Positions 61,520 through 64,000 of a DNA stretch of 64,000 nt are shown here, piece after piece. Source of the stretch: Psychroflexus tropicus DSM 15496. Its GTDB lineage: Bacteria; Bacteroidota; Bacteroidia; Flavobacteriales; Flavobacteriaceae. The notes under the pieces are model-generated. The model did no database searches and was not told where the DNA came from. It saw nothing but the letters and a program-made list of their open reading frames with translations. A program made the position numbers and the translations under genes. Position 1 is the stretch's first letter, and the number at the start of each line of letters is the position of its first letter. The DNA lies in assembly GCF_000378765.1 (NCBI RefSeq), contig NZ_KB905347.1, positions 1-64,000 on the forward strand, given 5' to 3'.

Positions 61520-61527
61520 TAGTAGAT

Positions 61528-62226
61528 ATGAAAAAGAATATTTTATTAATCGGTGGGTCTAAAGGAATCGGACTCGAAATCGTAAAAGAATTAAGTTCGA
61601 AGCATAATGTATACGTTGCATCAAGATCTGATGATAATTTATCTGACTATGATGTCACCTATTTCAAATTTGATGCTCTAAAAGATGATGTTTCAGAATT
61701 AGATTTACCAGAGACATTAGATGGTTTTGTTTATTGCCCTGGTAGCATTAACCTAAAGCCCTTTAAAATGATGAAACCTGAAACCTTTGAGGAGGATTTT
61801 CAGCTTAACTTCATGAGTTTAGTCAAAACTACTCATGGTGTGCTTTCCAAGTTGAAAAATTCTGAACAGGCAAGTTTGGTTTACTTTAGTACTGTAGCTG
61901 TACAAACAGGGATGCCATTCCATACCAGTGTTGCCGCTGCAAAAGGTGCTATTGAAGGTTTTGCAAGATCATTAGCTGCAGAATATGCTCCATCATTTAG
62001 AGTAAATGTCGTTGCGCCATCCTTAGTCAATTCTCAATTAGCAAGTAAATTGCTTGGTAGTGATAAGAAGAAGGAAAAAATGGATGAAAGACATCCTTTA
62101 AAAAGAGTAGGCGAACCTACAGACATTGGTAAAATAGCCAGCTTCTTACTATCTGAAGACTCAAGCTGGATTACTGGCCAGGTTTTAGGAGTTGATGGTG
62201 GTATGGGAAGCTTAAATGTAAGCTAG
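61528..62226 (+). CDS. SDR family oxidoreductase
   Basis: 232 residues with GGSKGIGLEI (cofactor site), YCPGSINLKPF in place of the usual NNAG, and C-terminal VDGGMGS. The usual catalytic YxxxK is weak: the region reads FHTSVAAAKGAIEGF, which lacks the canonical Tyr, with His at that point. The enzyme may be divergent or work on an unusual substrate. Confidence 0.78.
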   Translation: MKKNILLIGGSKGIGLEIVKELSSKHNVYVASRSDDNLSDYDVTYFKFDALKDDVSELDLPETLDGFVYCPGSINLKPFKMMKPETFEEDFQLNFMSLVKTTHGVLSKLKNSEQASLVYFSTVAVQTGMPFHTSVAAAKGAIEGFARSLAAEYAPSFRVNVVAPSLVNSQLASKLLGSDKKKEKMDERHPLKRVGEPTDIGKIASFLLSEDSSWITGQVLGVDGGMGSLNVS

Positions 62227-62246
62227 AATAGACATAATATTTTAAT

Positions 62247-62290
62247 AAATCTTCTTGCTGGTAATCATTCCTGCAAGAAGATTTTTATTT
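62247..62290 (+). terminator. Terminator after the SDR gene
   Basis: Twelve-pair stem AAATCTTCTTGC with GCAAGAAGATTT (62247-62258 and 62273-62284) followed by TTATTTTT. Confidence 0.8.
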
Positions 62291-62315
62291 TTAAGAGACA
62301 TTAAAAAATTGAAAG

Positions 62316-63623
62316 ATGAGTGATAAGTTAAGAGTATTTTGGTTTCGAAGAGACATGAGACTAGAGGATAATGTGGGATTATACGAGGCTTTATCTGGAG
62401 ATTTCCCAGTAATGCCTTTATTCATTTTCGATAAACATATTTTGGACGAACTTCCAAAAGATGATGCCAGAGTAACTTTTATACACCAAGAGCTCCAAAA
62501 AATGCGTTCTCATCTTCAAGATCATTTTGGTTCCTCCATTGCCACTTATCATGACACCCCAGAAAAGGTTTTTAAACAATTGATGCAGGACTACAACATC
62601 GAAGCTGTGTATACCAATAGAGACTACGAACCTTATGCACAAAAAAGAGATGCAAAAATTAATGCACTCCTGGCTAAAAATGGTATAGAGTTTCACGATT
62701 TCAAGGATCAGGTCATTTTTGAAAAAACTCAAGTCGAAAAAAACGATGGTGGCATGTATTTGGTTTTTACACCTTATATGAAGCAATGGAAAAAAGAGTT
62801 TGAAAAAATAAATCTAAAGCCAGCTCCATCTGAAGATCATTTAGACAATACTTACAAAAATTCTCGTCTTCCCAATTTATCATTGTCAGATATGGGATTT
62901 GAAACCTCAACCATAAAGGCACCAGATTACAATCTGGATAAAGACTTACTCGATAACTATGAAGATACCAGAAACATTCCTTCTATTGAAGGAACCTCAC
63001 GGCTAAGTCCACACTTAAGGTTTGGGACGGTAGGCTATAGAAAAGTAGTTCAAAAAGCCTTAGAAGCTGAAAACGAAGCTTTTCTTGATGAATTGATCTG
63101 GAGAGAATTTTATAAGGCCATTTTATATCACTATCCAGAAACTCAGGATAGGGCTTTTAAACCAAAATATGACCGCATCCAATGGAGAAATAACGAGGAG
63201 GAATTTGAAAAGTGGAAGAAAGGTGAAACTGGTTACCCGATTGTTGATGCAGGAATGCGTCAGCTTAATAATACAGGTTGGATTCATAATAGATTAAGAA
63301 TGGTGGTAGGAAGTTTTCTATGCAAACATTTACTTATCGACTGGCGTTGGGGTGAAGCTTATTTTGCCGAAAAGCTATTGGATTATGAAATGTCATCTAA
63401 TGTTGGCGGCTGGCAATGGGTTGCCGGTTCTGGTGTGGATGCGGCACCTTACTTTAGAGTCTTTAACCCATATTCGCAGACCGACAGGTTTGACAAGGAT
63501 AAAAAATTTATAAATAAGTGGGTGCCAGAACACGATTCTGATGATTACCCAGAACCAATGGTTGAACATAAGATGGCTAGAGAACGTTGCCTGAAAACAT
63601 TTAAAGAGGCTGTACAGTCTTAG
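62316..63623 (+). CDS. Deoxyribodipyrimidine photolyase / cryptochrome
   Basis: 435 residues. N-terminal photolyase domain with WFRRDMRLEDN and FIFDKH; the C-terminal FAD domain has GTSRLSPHLRFG, LIWREFY, RQLNNTGWIHNRLRMVV, and DWRWGEAYFAEKLLDYEMSSNVGGWQW. These are class I CPD photolyase signatures. It repairs UV pyrimidine dimers with blue light. A second, different gene of the same family starts 12 bases downstream. Confidence 0.9.
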   Translation: MSDKLRVFWFRRDMRLEDNVGLYEALSGDFPVMPLFIFDKHILDELPKDDARVTFIHQELQKMRSHLQDHFGSSIATYHDTPEKVFKQLMQDYNIEAVYTNRDYEPYAQKRDAKINALLAKNGIEFHDFKDQVIFEKTQVEKNDGGMYLVFTPYMKQWKKEFEKINLKPAPSEDHLDNTYKNSRLPNLSLSDMGFETSTIKAPDYNLDKDLLDNYEDTRNIPSIEGTSRLSPHLRFGTVGYRKVVQKALEAENEAFLDELIWREFYKAILYHYPETQDRAFKPKYDRIQWRNNEEEFEKWKKGETGYPIVDAGMRQLNNTGWIHNRLRMVVGSFLCKHLLIDWRWGEAYFAEKLLDYEMSSNVGGWQWVAGSGVDAAPYFRVFNPYSQTDRFDKDKKFINKWVPEHDSDDYPEPMVEHKMARERCLKTFKEAVQS

Positions 63624-63635
63624 ATAAATACTAGA

Positions 63636-64000
63636 ATGGTAAATGTTGTTTGGTTCAAAAGAGATATAAGGCTCCACGATCATGCACCTCTGCATGAGGC
63701 TTTACAGAAGCATCAACCTGTTTTATTGCTTTACGTTTTTGAACCCATGTTGCTGAATGATACTCATTATAGCAAACGCCATTTTCGATTTATAAAGGAA
63801 TCTTTAGAAGAAATTCAAACTGAGCTAAAAGCATATCAAACTGAAGTATTAGTCATCAAATCTTCAGCTGAGGAAGCCTTTAAAAAAATTGATTCAACCC
63901 TTAAAATTAAGTCCGTTTACTCCCATCAGGAAACTGGTCTTCATATTACCTATAAACGAGACAAAATTCTTAGTAAGCTGTTTAAATCCAAAAAAATTCA
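63636..64000 (+). CDS. Second photolyase/cryptochrome family gene, cut by the window end
   Basis: An open frame starts with ATG at 63636 and runs to the end of the window (121 codons, no stop). It opens MVNVVWFKRDIRLHDHAPL, the photolyase/cryptochrome N-terminus, then LLLYVFEP. It is clearly different from the upstream gene. Only the antenna-binding domain is visible, so the subclass (photolyase, cryptochrome or FeS-type) cannot be told. Confidence 0.85.
   Translation, partial: MVNVVWFKRDIRLHDHAPLHEALQKHQPVLLLYVFEPMLLNDTHYSKRHFRFIKESLEEIQTELKAYQTEVLVIKSSAEEAFKKIDSTLKIKSVYSHQETGLHITYKRDKILSKLFKSKKI

Overview
The window is AT-rich DNA from a member of the Flavobacteriia (Bacteroidota), probably a marine Flavobacteriaceae. 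The evidence is -7 boxes of the TAnnTTTG type with TTG/TTTG -33 elements, few Shine-Dalgarno sites, a PorP/SprF plus OmpA/PD40 pair beside a giant adhesin with a type IX type-B C-terminus, a fused ccoNO gene, DUF4249 and DUF6095 genes, six GLPGLI proteins and TonB-dependent receptors. No tRNA, CRISPR array, prophage or transposase gene was found.

Layout. 1-480: leader and three tandem promoters of an rRNA operon that reads out of the left edge. 0.6-7.8 kb: housekeeping genes (DoxX, TIGR03643, S1/P1 nuclease, HAD phosphatase, DUF819, lipoprotein) and a leftward manA-bcp-queD-idi operon. 7.9-15.3 kb: adhesin-porP/sprF-ompA operon; the adhesin has twelve ~105-residue SdrD-B-like repeats. 15.5-24.5 kb: prfC, a 2-TM RCK potassium channel, a cysteine synthase-type enzyme, a LolC/E-like permease, a NamZ-type muramidase, an OsmC protein and metK behind a probable SAM-II riboswitch. 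25.0-33.8 kb: the most unusual part, a locus of six GLPGLI proteins, three small secreted peptides (two with a Cys-x(30-31)-Cys pair) and one outer-membrane receptor-like protein. 33.9-40 kb: lipoprotein, kynU, kmo, folD, ACMSD-like amidohydrolase and O-methyltransferase. 40-49 kb: receptor/DUF4249 pair, murQ, SDR, hemN, Usp and thioredoxin. 49-60 kb: CoA-transferase and a complete cbb3 oxidase cluster (ccoI, ccoS, ccoNO, ccoQ, ccoP, ccoG, ccoH, TauE/SafE). 60-64 kb: ExbD-like protein, SRPBCC, SDR and two photolyase/cryptochrome genes, the second cut by the window end.

The GLPGLI locus is the best candidate for a new system. It has two leftward transcription units of the same design. Each starts with a pair of 15-bp palindromes (TACGGT-N3-ACCGTA) exactly 22 bp apart, then a conserved leader of about 300 bp with two hairpins, then a small Sec-secreted peptide gene, then GLPGLI genes. 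The left unit ends in the outer-membrane protein; the right unit ends in a short decayed copy of that gene's 5' end, which shows that the locus arose by tandem duplication. The GLPGLI block is much more AT-rich than its neighbours. A third copy of the paired palindrome lies upstream of the potassium channel at 17.6 kb, so the same regulator may serve both.

Several genes (DoxX, idi, prfC, SRPBCC) have a -7 box that ends only 4-5 bases before the start codon, which predicts leaderless mRNAs.
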